A DNA stretch of 64,000 nt from Mikania micrantha (taxonomy: Eukaryota; Streptophyta; Magnoliopsida; Asterales; Asteraceae), in assembly GCA_009363875.1 (NCBI GenBank), contig CM018698.1, forward strand, positions 54,954,567 through 55,018,566. Reading direction: 5' to 3'. Below the pieces are notes generated by a model. That model was not told where the DNA came from and did no database searches. It saw nothing but the letters and a program-made list of their open reading frames with translations. Shown here in pieces: positions 49,001 to 59,804 of the stretch. A program made the translations under genes and the position numbers. Numbering within the stretch: the first letter of the stretch is position 1; every line of letters starts with the position of its first letter.

Positions 49001-50159
49001 GATTATGGCAGGTATGTAACGACCGGTTTTCAACAAATCAAACACGTTTGAAATAATCATAACTAGGATGATAGTGATTATTATAAATTGAAAATAGGCG
49101 AGAAATGATGAACGTGGGAGAAAACCGTGCGTGAAACGGAGTCCTGGATGTTTTGGAATTGCAAAACGAAGAAAATTACTAAATATTGTGTTTTGGGACT
49201 CTTCGCGGTACGCAAAGATGATTCTGAGGTTCTTTCGCGGTACGCGAAGGACCAAAAATATCTGAGGACTCCGGATTTGTTCACGGTACGCGAACAGCTC
49301 TTGAGCCCTCCTTCGCGGTACGCGACCGGTGAGGCGGTTTAGAAACTCCTCAAATTCATCAGATTTCAACAGAAAGTTTATAACTTTCTTTCTTTCGAAC
49401 TCTAACTCCCCCACAACTCATCAGATCGAATTTTTGCCAGCTAAACTCAGTTTTGAAGCCATTCAAACGTTCGGGTTGAGCCGTGGATTGTTTCTACAAG
49501 TCTGGATTGTCGTATTTCAATCACAAATCCGTTCGAAGGGTAACGATTCGTTTTATCTCATTAATTTTGATAATATACGGATTAAATTGAGTTTGGAGCA
49601 TTATATAAGGATTAAGGATGATTAGAAATGAAGAACTAGACGTTTTAACGGTGAAATCTTGATTTTGATCCTTTATAATGTCCGATTGTTATGAAACCCA
49701 TATCATGATGTGATAACTAGTAGGAATGGGTAGATTATGATTTTAAATGAAATATGGATTATGATCCATGGGTTAAATGATAATTGTGATGAATTGATGT
49801 TAAAAATTATTAACAGTTATGATCATAAATGAATTTTTATTAAAAGAAGTGATTGAGATCATAACAAATATAATGAACATCAATTAATTGATGAAATGCC
49901 TAAGGGAGGCATGGGATATGATTAATTATAATAATTGACTAAAACTTACTAAGAATAGTAAGATAGAGCCAATTATGTGATAAGTTGACTTTGAGAAAGT
50001 CAAACCAGTCAAGTGAGTTAAACTTGATTGTATGTGCTATATGTATTGAATATAGTTGTATATGTGTGAATATGCAACTAGGTGTTGGTGATGAAAGTCA
50101 AGTGACAATTCACAAAAGTGGAAAAGAGGTTGTAGGAAGTGAACAACCATTTGAACCAG

Positions 50160-52228
50160 GTAAGTCACCCGTTACTGTTGAGTTTGTTTAATGTTGTGAA
50201 AATGAATCACATATATTGTGATCATGTGAACAAAACTCAATTGGTGATCCACATGGATAAAAACCATGTGTTGAATATGATATAGTGATGACCTACAAGT
50301 GTGTAGGCATGCATGTTTGCTTTAATTGATATTAATTCACATGAGTGTGGATAATGTTGTTGAAAGTATGTTGAAATGGTTCACTTGAATGTGAACTAAG
50401 GAGATAGTGGACAACTTAGTTGATCTACAATGATGTAGACAACTGTTTGTTATACGTAAGTATAATTGGTTCACTTGGATGTGAAAAAATTGTAACTGAT
50501 TTACCTTTATATGATTCAGAAGGTGTGTGAACATATGTAAAGGTGATAGACCTTATGTTGAATTTGAAGTTAGACCCTAATATATGTTATTTGGAATCAC
50601 AATTGTGTGACTATTTGTTGTTGGTGTCTAATGTTGACTATATGTGTAAATAACACATGTAGTAAGCTTTGTGTTAGTAGATTCTCAAGGGTGAGAACAT
50701 AATTATATTAGTGAAAGTTTGAGTAATTCACAAGACTGTGAAAACTCAATAAGACACCTAAGTGTGTCGTTCTGAATTTAATAGTGTGACACATGTTTGG
50801 TAAATAGGAAGAATTGTATTAGATGATCTACAATTGTGTAGACAATTCTGGTTGATTCACTTGAGAGTGAACAATCAGTATGTTAAAATATAATTAAATG
50901 ATTCACAAGGTGTGTGAACATATGAATTGGGAGTATAATTGATGTAAACACAAGTGAATGTGTTCAAATTGTGTATAAGTTACCTATTTGATTGAACTTG
51001 TAGTTGAAGGACTGGGTGAGCCATACTACAAGTAATTGTGCATTTAGCACATATACATGATTTGTTGAGTTGATTGAAATTGATATAAATGATTGTGGTT
51101 ATTGCGGTTGAAAGATTCACAAGGTGTGTGAACATAAAACCGGCAATATCAATGTAATTGATTCACAAGGTGTGTGAACATAATACTTGCAATTCCAATG
51201 TAATTGATTCACATGGTGTGTGAACAACTGTTGAATTGGTAATGTGCCTGCTTTGATTCACAAGGTGTGTGAACATAAGACTTGCAATTCCAATGTAATT
51301 GATTCACAAGGTGTGTGAAAAAATGGTGGATTGGTAATGTGCATGATTTGATTCACAAGGTGTGTGAACATAATACTTGCAATTCCAATGTAATTGATTC
51401 ACAAGGTGTGTGAACAACTGTTGAATTGGTAATGTGCCTGCTTTGATTCACAAGGTGTGTGAACATAAGACTTGCAATTCCAATGTAATTGATTCACAAG
51501 GTGTGTGAACAAATGGTGGATTGGTAATGTGCCTGCTTTGATTAAACAAGGTGTGTGAAGATAAGACTTGCAATTCCAATGTAATTGATTCACAAGGTGT
51601 GTGAACAAATGGTGGATTGGTAATGTGCATGATTTGATTCACAAGGTGTGTGAACATAAGACTTGCAATTCCAATGTAATTGATTCACAAGGTGTGTGAA
51701 CAACTGTTGAATTGGTAATGTGCATGATTTGATTCACAAGGTGTGTGAACATAATACTTGCAATTCCAATGTAATTGATTCACATTGTGTGTGAACAACT
51801 GTTGAATTGGTAATGTGTCTGCTTTGATTCACAAGGTGTGTGAACATAAGACTTGCAATTCCAATGTAATTGATTCACAAGGTGTGTGAACAAAAGATGA
51901 CCTACAAGAGTGTAGACATATAAAATTCAAGAGTCAAATTGTTTAATTTTGGCTTTTGAGAAATATGATGCACAACTAGAGTTTTGTGTGCACAAGTACG
52001 CGTGGTGTTAAATTATAATGATTGTGCATGAATTGGTGATTCATGATATTTTGGGTGGAAACGACCCGTTAGTAAATCGTTTTGTATGTGATTGAATGTT
52101 GTTACCAAATTAAAATTGGAACAACAGTAGTGTATCCATATGGTGTTATGGAATACACTTGGTGAAATAGTTGGTTAAACTTACTTAGTTCTAATGAACT
52201 AATGGTGATTTAAATGTGGTGTTTACAG
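50160..52228 (+). other. Predicted hairpin-rich intron in solo LTR B
   Basis: Donor GAACCAG|GTAAGTCACCC, acceptor GGTGTTTACAG|GTAAAAAG. Inside, at least 20 short hairpins with different but perfectly matching arms occur, such as CCTACA-AGTG-TGTAGG (50292), TTCTCA-AGGG-TGAGAA (50692), ATGTGT-AAATA-ACACAT (50642) and ACTTGTAGT...ACTACAAGT (50996-51033). Confidence 0.55.
51114..51890 (+). repeat. 95-bp minisatellite in solo LTR B
   Basis: About eight copies of a two-part unit: a 46-bp half ending in TTGCAATTCCAATGTAATT and a 49-bp half ending in GAATTGGTAATGTGCCTGCTTT. Each half begins with the hairpin TTCACA-AGGTG-TGTGAA. Equivalent words recur at 51254, 51349 and 51444. Minus-strand ORFs here are artefacts of the repeat. 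Confidence 0.9.
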
Positions 52229-53021
52229 GTAAAAAGAGTAAGGTGAACGGCAATGGTGATCGGGATAGAACAAAAAGATTTGAGTGGTGAATTGAAGTTA
52301 ACTTGTTATAAGTATGTAGATATACTTTGACATGTTTTAATGTTTGAATAATTAAAAATGTGTGTGTTTACAAACAAAACACAAAAAGTTTTATGGGATC
52401 TAAATAAAATTCTTAATAAATGCTTTAAATGTCCGGAGGGGACGTAAAGTGACAGTGGGTGTCACAAGGTACTTCGCGCGCAGGAGGTTCTCGACGACGT
52501 GGACGTAGTCCTACCACATATGGTTCATCAGGATTTGATCCTGATTTACCAGACATTATAGATTCGCACTCGTTTTTACAGTTTCCTCAACGTACGGAAG
52601 CTCATCGTCGTCTGGGCAGGCTTATCACACAGTCGATTGAGGTGCCGAGAGCGATCGATTGGGACGTGCTACGATTGTTCGGCGAGTATCAGCGGGCGGG
52701 GAGCATTATTGGCGTTGACACACCGTGGCGCCGGATTTTTGATGGTGGCTTCTTATCGGCCTACTGAGAGATTACGTTAGAGTTTTTCTGCACGTTTCGT
52801 TTTCTTCATCGTAGACCTCCGGACCTCGTTAGCATCCAGGTCAGGTTCAGTTTCGACTCTATGGTGACCTTCATCGTATGACGCTACTAGAGTTTGGAGT
52901 CTTGCTGGGCCTGTTCACAAAGGAGGAGATCGGCACCGATTTGTATCGATTGGCACGACATGAGGATTTTGACGACATTATTGCGTCGTGGTGGCCACAG
53001 ATCAACAATTCACCCTGGCTT

Positions 53022-53260
53022 GGTTAGGAATCTTAGAGAGAAAACCCTTAAACCCTATGTGAGCCATTGATTAGGAATCTTGAAAATAAATATTTGGTCC
53101 ACATTAACCCACATTAAAAATATATGATTTGTTTATTCAAAACCTAATTTTTTATTCAGGTTTAATCTGGACCACATATTTAGTTTCAAGATTTCAAATC
53201 AATGGCTTAAATAAAGTTTAAAGGTTTTCTTTTTAAGATTGAGTTTTCATATGATTCAAT

Positions 53261-53276
<16 letters not shown>
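53022..53276. mobile_element. Foldback MITE ending the accessory ORF
   Basis: The left half (AATCTTAGAGAGAAAACCCTT..., GCCATTGATTAGGAATCTTG) and the reverse complement of the right half (AATCTTAAAAAGAAAACCTTT..., GCCATTGATTTGAAATCTTG) pair over about 85 bp around an AT-rich centre. The right end reads ATAGGGATTGAATCATATG outwards. The left end looks shorter, so it may be truncated. A (TA)n run follows at 53263-53295. Confidence 0.7.
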
Positions 53277-53295
<19 letters not shown>

Positions 53296-53298
<3 letters not shown>

Positions 53299-53975
53299 CC
53301 CGGTTAAAGTACAAGGGGATAAATCGTGCGAATCGTAGGAATGAACTAGAACACGTCATGTGTCAACTAAGTAAGGGTTTTATTGTCATATAAAATCATG
53401 GACCATATTTTATAAAATCACGGATCGTCATTTAGACGGCATAATCAAGTAGCAACTGGATAATCACCAACCAATAATTACGGACCAAGTGTAAAAAAAT
53501 CACGGATCGTGTAAAAAATCGAAATAATCAAGGATAAATTGGATAATCATGGACCAATTATCACATAACAAATGTAAAAATCACGGACCAACTGAAAATC
53601 ACGAATCAACTGAAAATCACATACCAATAATCACAGACCACATAAAAAAACAAAAAAGAAACTATAATAATATTATACTCAAATTAAAGATAATAAAATT
53701 CTTTTATGGTGTAGGTGTATTTTTTTTAAAACAGTGATTAACCGTTTAAAATTTATTCGATTTTAAAAAATATGGTGTAACTTGATTTACCGACAAAAAA
53801 GTTAACAAATGTACACAATTCGTTGTTTGCCCTTTTAGATTTAATTCACGTAACTTTTAAATAAAAAGTGGGGACTATTAGATCTTAATCATTAATTAAT
53901 TTGATCAAGGGTTCAAAATTTTTCCTATGCTTCACACGTTAAACATCTTATGTACTTGATCCGTCTCCTATATAT
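53296..53975. mobile_element. Possible non-autonomous element with degenerate inverted ends
   Basis: The left end AAGGCCCGGTTAAAGTACAAG...GTGCGAATCGTAGGAA and the reverse complement of the right end near 53925-53975 (AAGTACATAAG...GTGTGAAGCATAGGAA) agree over about 40 bp with many mismatches. The interior has at least seven degenerate ATCACGGACCAA repeats (53400-53640). Class uncertain (MITE or Helitron-like). Confidence 0.4.
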
Positions 53976-53983
53976 AGCAAAAG

Positions 53984-54390
53984 GATAATTTGAAAATCCC
54001 CTTTTGTTGAAAAAACCATGTAACAAAAATTATTTTTTCTGAATTTTTTTACGAGACTTGTAACGTATTTGATACATTTTTATAAAAAAAGTTAAAAAAA
54101 ATGACGTGAGGCTTTTTTTTTAAAAAAATATTTTTGAAAACTATGTAAAACATATGTAACATCGTGTAAAAATATTTTGTATCATCTGAGCGCCATGTTA
54201 CATGTTTTTTACATGATTTTAGAAAATATTTTTTAAAAAAAATCTCTTGACGCTTTTTTAATTTTTTTATAAAAATATGTCAAATAATTTTATACACGTA
54301 TAAAAAAGTTTCAAAAATTTTTCTTGTATGGTTTTTATCATAGTTTTAGTGGTTCTCATAACAAAAGGGCCTTTTAATTTTATTAATAAC
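53984..54390. mobile_element. Foldback element
   Basis: Nearly the whole unit is an imperfect palindrome centred near 54185. CCCCTTTTGTT...ACCATG on the left pairs with AACAAAAGGGCC on the right. The inner arms carry AAAACATATGTAACAT against ATGTTACATGTTTTTT. No coding capacity. Confidence 0.7.
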
Positions 54391-54486
54391 TATGTGTGTG
54401 TGAAAAGGAAATGCATTAACATACATTGCGAGATTCGTTACAAGAGACTTACCATTCATGATGGTGTGTACATGTAGATGCGTATG

Positions 54487-54883
54487 GGCGGATTCAAGCC
54501 TTTGGGTGTGGGTTCATGGAATCCTACCATATTTTGAAGATTTAGTATGAATTTTTTGTTTCTGAAAGACTTGAAAGATAAGGTAAACCTACTAATATTT
54601 TTAAGTTGAATACTTACTATAATTTTCCTAGCAGTTTGTCAACATAAATGTAGTAAGTGATCTTTGTTAGATAATGTGTGTATATTTTTCTATCGACTTC
54701 CTCCCTGTAATATATTACAAAGATAAATCTTAAATGAACGTGCACTTCGCACCTCGCAGTCTCGCACCTCCGAACTCTTGAACCGTCAAACCGACCCGAA
54801 AATTTTTGTGTCCGGTTCTATCCAATTGAAATATCTGAAAATAGCGAAACCACTGAAAAAATTTACCAGATCTGCCACTGCAT
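54487..54883. mobile_element. hAT-like non-autonomous copy
   Basis: Shares ends (GGGCGGATTC... and ...CAGATCTGCCACTG) and inner words (AAGGTAAACCTA, TTTGTCAACATAAATG, AGTGATCTTTGTTAGA, GTCAAACCGACCCGAAAATTTTTGTGTCCGGTT) with the element at 62749-63374. Target-site duplication not clear. Confidence 0.6.
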
Positions 54884-55555
54884 ATGATATACATAGCTTG
54901 GAGATGACTACAAAGGAAATGCACAATCACTTAATGCAAATTCGATCATTGTCAAGTTGTTTGATGTTAATCTAACTAACTTTATCTCAATATAATTGTG
55001 ATTGTATACCAGTATTTGTCATCTGTATGGTAACATATTGACTCAAAATATGACTTGAGATAAAGTCTTATGAGCAAATGATGATCCCTTAGAATCAAAA
55101 CAAATTATGTTTATAAATTGGATGATGAGATTGTGTATGCGTAACATATAATAACTTACAAGACTTTCCTAAATGTGGAGTTTGGAAAAGTGAACAAGTC
55201 TCGTTATTTTGTTTGTACTTGTGACTTAGTATTGGAAGATATTGCGACGCCTCTATCTTCTCTTCACGTGCCATAGTATTGTAGTACAAAACAAGTTAGA
55301 CCGGTACCTGTTAATTATGATGCTTTAAGGAGATTTATTAACTCAATACATGCAAAATGTAATTGTACACAAGAATGAAATTGTGAGTAGACAAAAGTGG
55401 TTCTCTTTCAAGAGTAAAGATATTGGTATAACTTATAAAGAACTTGAATTAACTAGAAAATGATATTATTCAATTTCTTAATAGAAATCAATATTCTAGG
55501 TATATCCTATATCATGACTTGAAATTTTCCATATCATGAAACTGTCCAAAATGAT
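54884..55555. other. Unassigned sequence
   Basis: No ORF, RNA gene or repeat boundary that I can support. Confidence 0.5.
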
Positions 55556-55878
55556 CATTAGTTCAGTTTTGCGGTTTGTTTTTTACCAAACATTTGGTCG
55601 GTCGGTTTCAAAAGTTAAAAACCGTAATAAACGGTTTGGTTTACGGTTTTCATCAAAAACTTGTCATAAAAAACAGGACAGGACCGTGTATAAATATAGA
55701 TTTACGTATATACACATAAATATATCTATATATTCATATATATAAACACACACATGTCAATATATATATATGTGTGTGTAAAGATTGACGATTTGGTTTG
55801 GTTTTTGTTTTGAACGGTTCTATTTTGGTTTATGATTCCACCTAAAAACCATAAAAACCGGACCGTGAACACCCCTAG
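55556..55878. repeat. GGTTTGGTTT / ACCGGACCGTGAACACCCCTAG dispersed repeat
   Basis: Composed of CGGTTTGGTTTTCGG-like words, an AT microsatellite with ACACAC/GTGTGT flanks, and an end ACCGTGAACACCCCTAG typical of a common plant hAT-like MITE. Left boundary not clear. Confidence 0.45.
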
Positions 55879-56984
55879 ATCCTAATATTGAATAAATTTA
55901 TCCCATAACACTTAAATGTTGGGTGACTTTCATTTAATGAAAAGTGGATGTTTGATAATATAGATTTTTGGTAATTCAAATTAATATTAGAAACTAATGA
56001 TCTAGTGAAGTACATAATGATCATAAAGTTCATCTAGATAGTAGACTTATATGCCAAGTGGTTAGATTCTAAATCATGCAAGATGTTTGATATAATGTAC
56101 TAAAGGCATAAGGAAGATATGATCTCCTTGAAATTCATCATTCAAAAACAACATTTTAATTAGACTCAGGTTTAGACCTAATGTTATTGTCTTAGAAGAT
56201 GACAACAGTCAACCTTAACTTGTGAGTTTAGAACATATCATAACAATTAATCTTAATTATTAATTATAGATGCTAACTTAACAAAGTCAGATAATTTTCT
56301 GATTTAATGACGTAAGGGTTGAAGAAAGATCAAGTAGAAAAATGTTACTAAAGCCCATGTAAAAAGATGTGTGAAGTAAATTTTAAGTTTACTAAAGATC
56401 ACAAGATTTAGGTTTAATAGTACAACTTAACTCATAAATCTAGGGGTGATCACTATAGCCTATTGGTCATAGCTAGTGTACAAGTTGATATATAAGCTTA
56501 TATACATGTCTTTATATATCTTCCTAAAAATTCATAGGGAGTTTAAGCACTTCCTAGTTCATTCCTATAATAATAATAACAATGGCATCTTGTTAGGCTA
56601 ACATAATGTAAGGTTAATGATTTTCGAAAATCATACCTTAATTCTTTTAATGATTTTGAATAAATCGCCTATGTGAAAGAAAATTTGATTTGCTTCAAAT
56701 GAAATTGTGGGGGTGTGTAATTCTTGTAGTTCTTACCGAACAAAGAAAGAGTGGATACAATAATGAGGAGATGGCCCAATTAAGGAATGTATTGTGTGAA
56801 GGGTATTGTCAGTCTACTAAAATTGGGGTTTTGTTCAAAGATATCGCGTCTAAAAACTGGAAGAAGGTTAAGTATACTATAAAAAGAAGTACGTGTTTAA
56901 AATGAACGCATACATATTTTAATACTCAACTATCAAGTTGCATAGGAATTCTTCTTTTTTTTTTTTTTGATCGACTTGCATCAT
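55879..56984. other. Unassigned sequence
   Basis: AT-rich. A 71-codon ORF at 56690-56905 has no recognisable motif. I see no supported feature. Confidence 0.5.
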
Positions 56985-57345
56985 ACAAATTTTTTTGTGG
57001 AAATAGGTGGTTTGGTGAGAATAGTTGGATTTTTAGGTAAGTTTGAAAGATCTTCATGTTCCTAGGCTAGTCGCTTGGCTTGGGAGAGGGGGGTTGCGAT
57101 TTTTGAGTGAATTTGAGAGGGGGGGGTTGTGACTTTGATATGGTGGAGGGAAGTCGCATCACAAGAGGGGGTTGCGACTTCAAAGACACTATTTACTCGA
57201 AGTTGCAAAGAAGTCGCATTCTTTACATCATATCAAAGTTACAATCCCCTCTAACGATTAGCCTAAAAACATCAAAATCCTCCAAAATCACCTACAAATC
57301 CAACTATTCTACCAAACCATCTGTTTTCAAAAAAAATCTGCATCC
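56985..57345. mobile_element. Foldback MITE with G-rich arms
   Basis: GGTGGTTTGGTGAGAATAG near the left end matches the reverse complement of CTATTCTACCAAACCATC near the right end, and the similarity continues inwards for over 100 bp with gaps. The centre has GTTGCGACTTC and GAAGTCGCA words. Confidence 0.65.
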
Positions 57346-57654
57346 TACCCAATGTAAATTTGGGAGCAGAGTCATTCATAGCTGTACAAATTTTATGTAA
57401 TTGTTTGTTTTAACATGTTAATATTGCATTAGTTTGTTTGCAAAAAAGAACAAGAATATCATTATTATATATTATTATTATTATTTTTAGTAAATCCGAA
57501 CTCAATTCCTAGACTATTAGTATAAAAAATATACATTAAAGAAATTGATAGTTTTTGCAACATCATATTAAATAATTAATAACATCATTTTCGTTTTTTG
57601 AGGTTTTGGGATTCGGTTTTAAAATTAAAAAACACTTTAGAAAAGTATGAGCTA

Positions 57655-57790
57655 ATATCTTTATCACGTGTGAGCTTGTAGTAGGTACGTAATACAGTGA
57701 GTCTTGCATTGTTGTTCACACACTTGATAGATTTCTTCATCTATAAAAAGGGCTCCTACATACCCCTTAAAACTCAAAAGTTGGTAGCTT
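57655..57790 (+). promoter_or_regulatory. Promoter-like segment without a recognised gene
   Basis: A G-box ATCACGTGTG near 57661, a TATA box CTATAAAAAGGG at about 57741-57752 and a following CATCAACAAC/CTTTCTTTCTG leader look like a plant Pol II promoter. Downstream to 58150 I find only short ORFs, including a frame with CKRC...CDSC that lacks a start codon. A non-coding transcript, a first exon of a gene with long introns, or chance are all possible. Confidence 0.35.
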
Positions 57791-58746
57791 CATCAACAAC
57801 ATATACCCATTTCAGGCACATCTTTCAGCTTTTTTTCTTTCTGTTCTGATCATTTGTCACTAGTTCCTAATATTCTAACTTCATTAGTTGCTTTTATGAC
57901 AGATTGATGGTGTTTTTATTTGATTGATTTAGTCATATGCAAGAGATGTATCTTAGGTGAGGGGCTTCTATGCGATTCGTGTCAAGTGAGCAGTCTTTAG
58001 CTGTTCATCTCTCTTTCGTTGTCTGTTCGACCTTGATTATACGTATATTCTCAACCCCATATGATCTTGTTTTTTGCAAGATTAAAGATTAATACTTTGA
58101 TATATGTGCTGAATTATCTGAATTTCAGGGTTAATATGTTAATGAAAGAATGACACTAAGATTACCTCAGCTCATGCATGATTCTTCATATGGCCAATTA
58201 TGTTTTGTAATTTTTCAGAAAGCTTTTATATGTTGCTTACCTTAGTTTACAATTTACCTTTGAACAATTTATATTGATTAATTATTTCACGTATGCGTGT
58301 GCGTACACATATTCACGTAAATGATGGTTTTTTAGAAAATTCAAAGGTAAAAAATTTGAAAATTTTTATTTTTTGCATTTTTATAGGATTTGTCTTTAAG
58401 TACTTATACGATTATATGTTGTAATCGTCCCAATTATTTAGATTTATTTAAACTAAAATCTATTGTATTTTAATTTATGATTTCTCTTATTAATTTCCTT
58501 TGATACTATTCCTTACCTTTTTTTTGTGATTTATAATATTCTACTAAATTTTAATGCATTCTATATATAAATGTTTTAATACAAACCGGCCAACAACATT
58601 TTCAAATTATACACATATCATATACTTTATATTTTCACCCACTACATCTTCTATTACGCATCTTTTTTACTCTCATACTAACCATGCAACACTTCTTTGC
58701 ATCATATGATAACCAACACTTTTATTATACACACATATATGTGTGT
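57791..58746. other. Unassigned sequence downstream of the promoter-like segment
   Basis: Mixed composition to about 58150, then AT-rich. No supported gene. Confidence 0.45.
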
Positions 58747-58995
58747 AGGGATTGTATGATCTATTCAACTTAAAGTTCAACCTTAAACTCATTTCTGGAA
58801 ATCCATTTTAATTTATGAAAAAAAATGTGATCATAATTTTTTATATGATAGCTAGTTGATTTATCTATTCAAAAACAATAAAAAAATAAACTTTAATATG
58901 CAGCATAGAATTTTCTTTAAGAGTTAAAATATGTAGCCATAAATAGATTTAAAGGTTAATCTTTTAGGGTTATGTTATTAAAGATACAATCCTTA
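58747..58995. mobile_element. Possible MITE
   Basis: AGGGATTGTAT at the left and the reverse complement of ATACAATCCTT at the right form short inverted ends, flanked by TA/TG microsatellite sequence. The left end resembles the outer end of the MITE at 53022-53276. Confidence 0.4.
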
Positions 58996-59638
58996 TATAT
59001 ATAGGTTACATCTGGTAAGACATGATTTTTTAAAGGCAATACAAAATATACAATATTGTACAATACAAACATAAAACAAAATTTAAAAGTTAATTAATTT
59101 TACGTTTTTAGGTAAAATATTTATATACATTAATTACATTCAAATGAGACCTACAAGATTATTGAGAATTAAAAAAAAGAAACATTTACAACCATTAAAT
59201 TTTATAAGTATAAAAGTAGCTTCTTCATATTTTAGTTTTAAAATAAAAAGCTTTTGTTTAGAAACAGGTTTTTTAGTGTTTTATAAAATAAATCGGCATA
59301 AAATTAATTTTTTAAATATAAAAAATTACTTTTATGCTATTTATACATGTTGATATAAATTTTTCTTTCAAATACTAACATTGTTTTTTAATTGAAATAT
59401 CTCTCTATACATATTATATTCTATAACTAAACATTTGAAATCTTAATTACATTAACAAAAAGGAATTTAATTTGGTGTATACGACGAAAGTCAGGTCCAC
59501 AATTTTTGGATCAAAGAATTCTTGGCCGTTGCTTAATTAGATCTGAGCATCAGGCGTATACATACTACTGTCACCGAACTCACCTACTACCATTAAAATT
59601 TAAAATACGATAAATACAAAAGTCTATGTACTTCCTCA

Positions 59639-59670
<32 letters not shown>

Positions 59671-59804
59671 GTAATAATGCTCATGTCCCATAGCTATTAC
59701 GTGACTCCTCACTGCTCCATGAGTACCACCCATATATGTAAAGTACACTTGTTATCAAAACTTTGTCGCTTAGCATTATACACGCACATACGAGTAATTA
59801 TCGA
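58996..59804. other. AT-rich unassigned sequence with a poly-T run
   Basis: Includes a run of about 30 T at 59643-59670. The 69- and 73-codon ORFs are AT-rich and low-complexity. No supported feature. Confidence 0.5.

Larger units (their letters stand above)
49015..52466 (+). mobile_element. Solo LTR B (3452 bp)
   Basis: TGTAACGACCGG...GGGTGTCACA with an exact 5-bp target-site duplication AGGTA at 49010-49014 and 52467-52471. No protein-coding internal region. It holds four near-palindromes TTCGCG-GTA-CGCGAA at 49199-49325, a conserved CTTACTA/TAGTAAG hairpin at 49945-49962, a predicted intron 50160-52228 packed with hairpins, and a 95-bp minisatellite. The LTR family is unrelated in sequence to the other three here, but its plan is the same. 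Confidence 0.88.
49005..53021 (+). pseudogene. ATHILA ORF-1-like accessory protein of MULE copy 2, split by solo LTR B
   Basis: The ORF starts ATGGCAGGTA at 49005-49014, is interrupted by solo LTR B, and continues at 52472 with CTTCGCGCGCAGG, giving MAGTSRAGGSRRRGRSPT. Further motifs are GFDPDLPDIIDSHSFLQF, IDWDVLRLFGEYQRAGSI and PWRRIFDGGF. A TGA at about 52765 replaces what was probably an arginine codon. A 1-nt loss near 52850 shifts frame into LLEFGVLLGLFTKEEIGTD and IASWWPQINNSPWLG. That last part matches the start of the fragment in MULE copy 1 (VLIDWWPEIGDDPF). Homology ends at 53021 where a MITE begins. Function unknown. The two copies together show one protein of roughly 400 residues or more, always downstream of the transposase. 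Confidence 0.65.

Noticed and set aside
48998..49625. Several 60-140-codon ORFs at the start of solo LTR B
   Set aside because: They overlap on both strands, contain the GGTACGCG palindromes and have no known domain.
51399..51657. Minus-strand ORFs reading MFTHLVNQ
   Set aside because: Frames through the 95-bp minisatellite.
51114..51890. CRISPR-like array
   Set aside because: Spacers are themselves repeated, the context is a plant LTR and the unit is a two-part minisatellite.
57900..58010. microRNA or zinc-finger peptide downstream of the promoter-like block
   Set aside because: No match to plant miRNA sequences I know and no start codon for the CKRC...CDSC frame.
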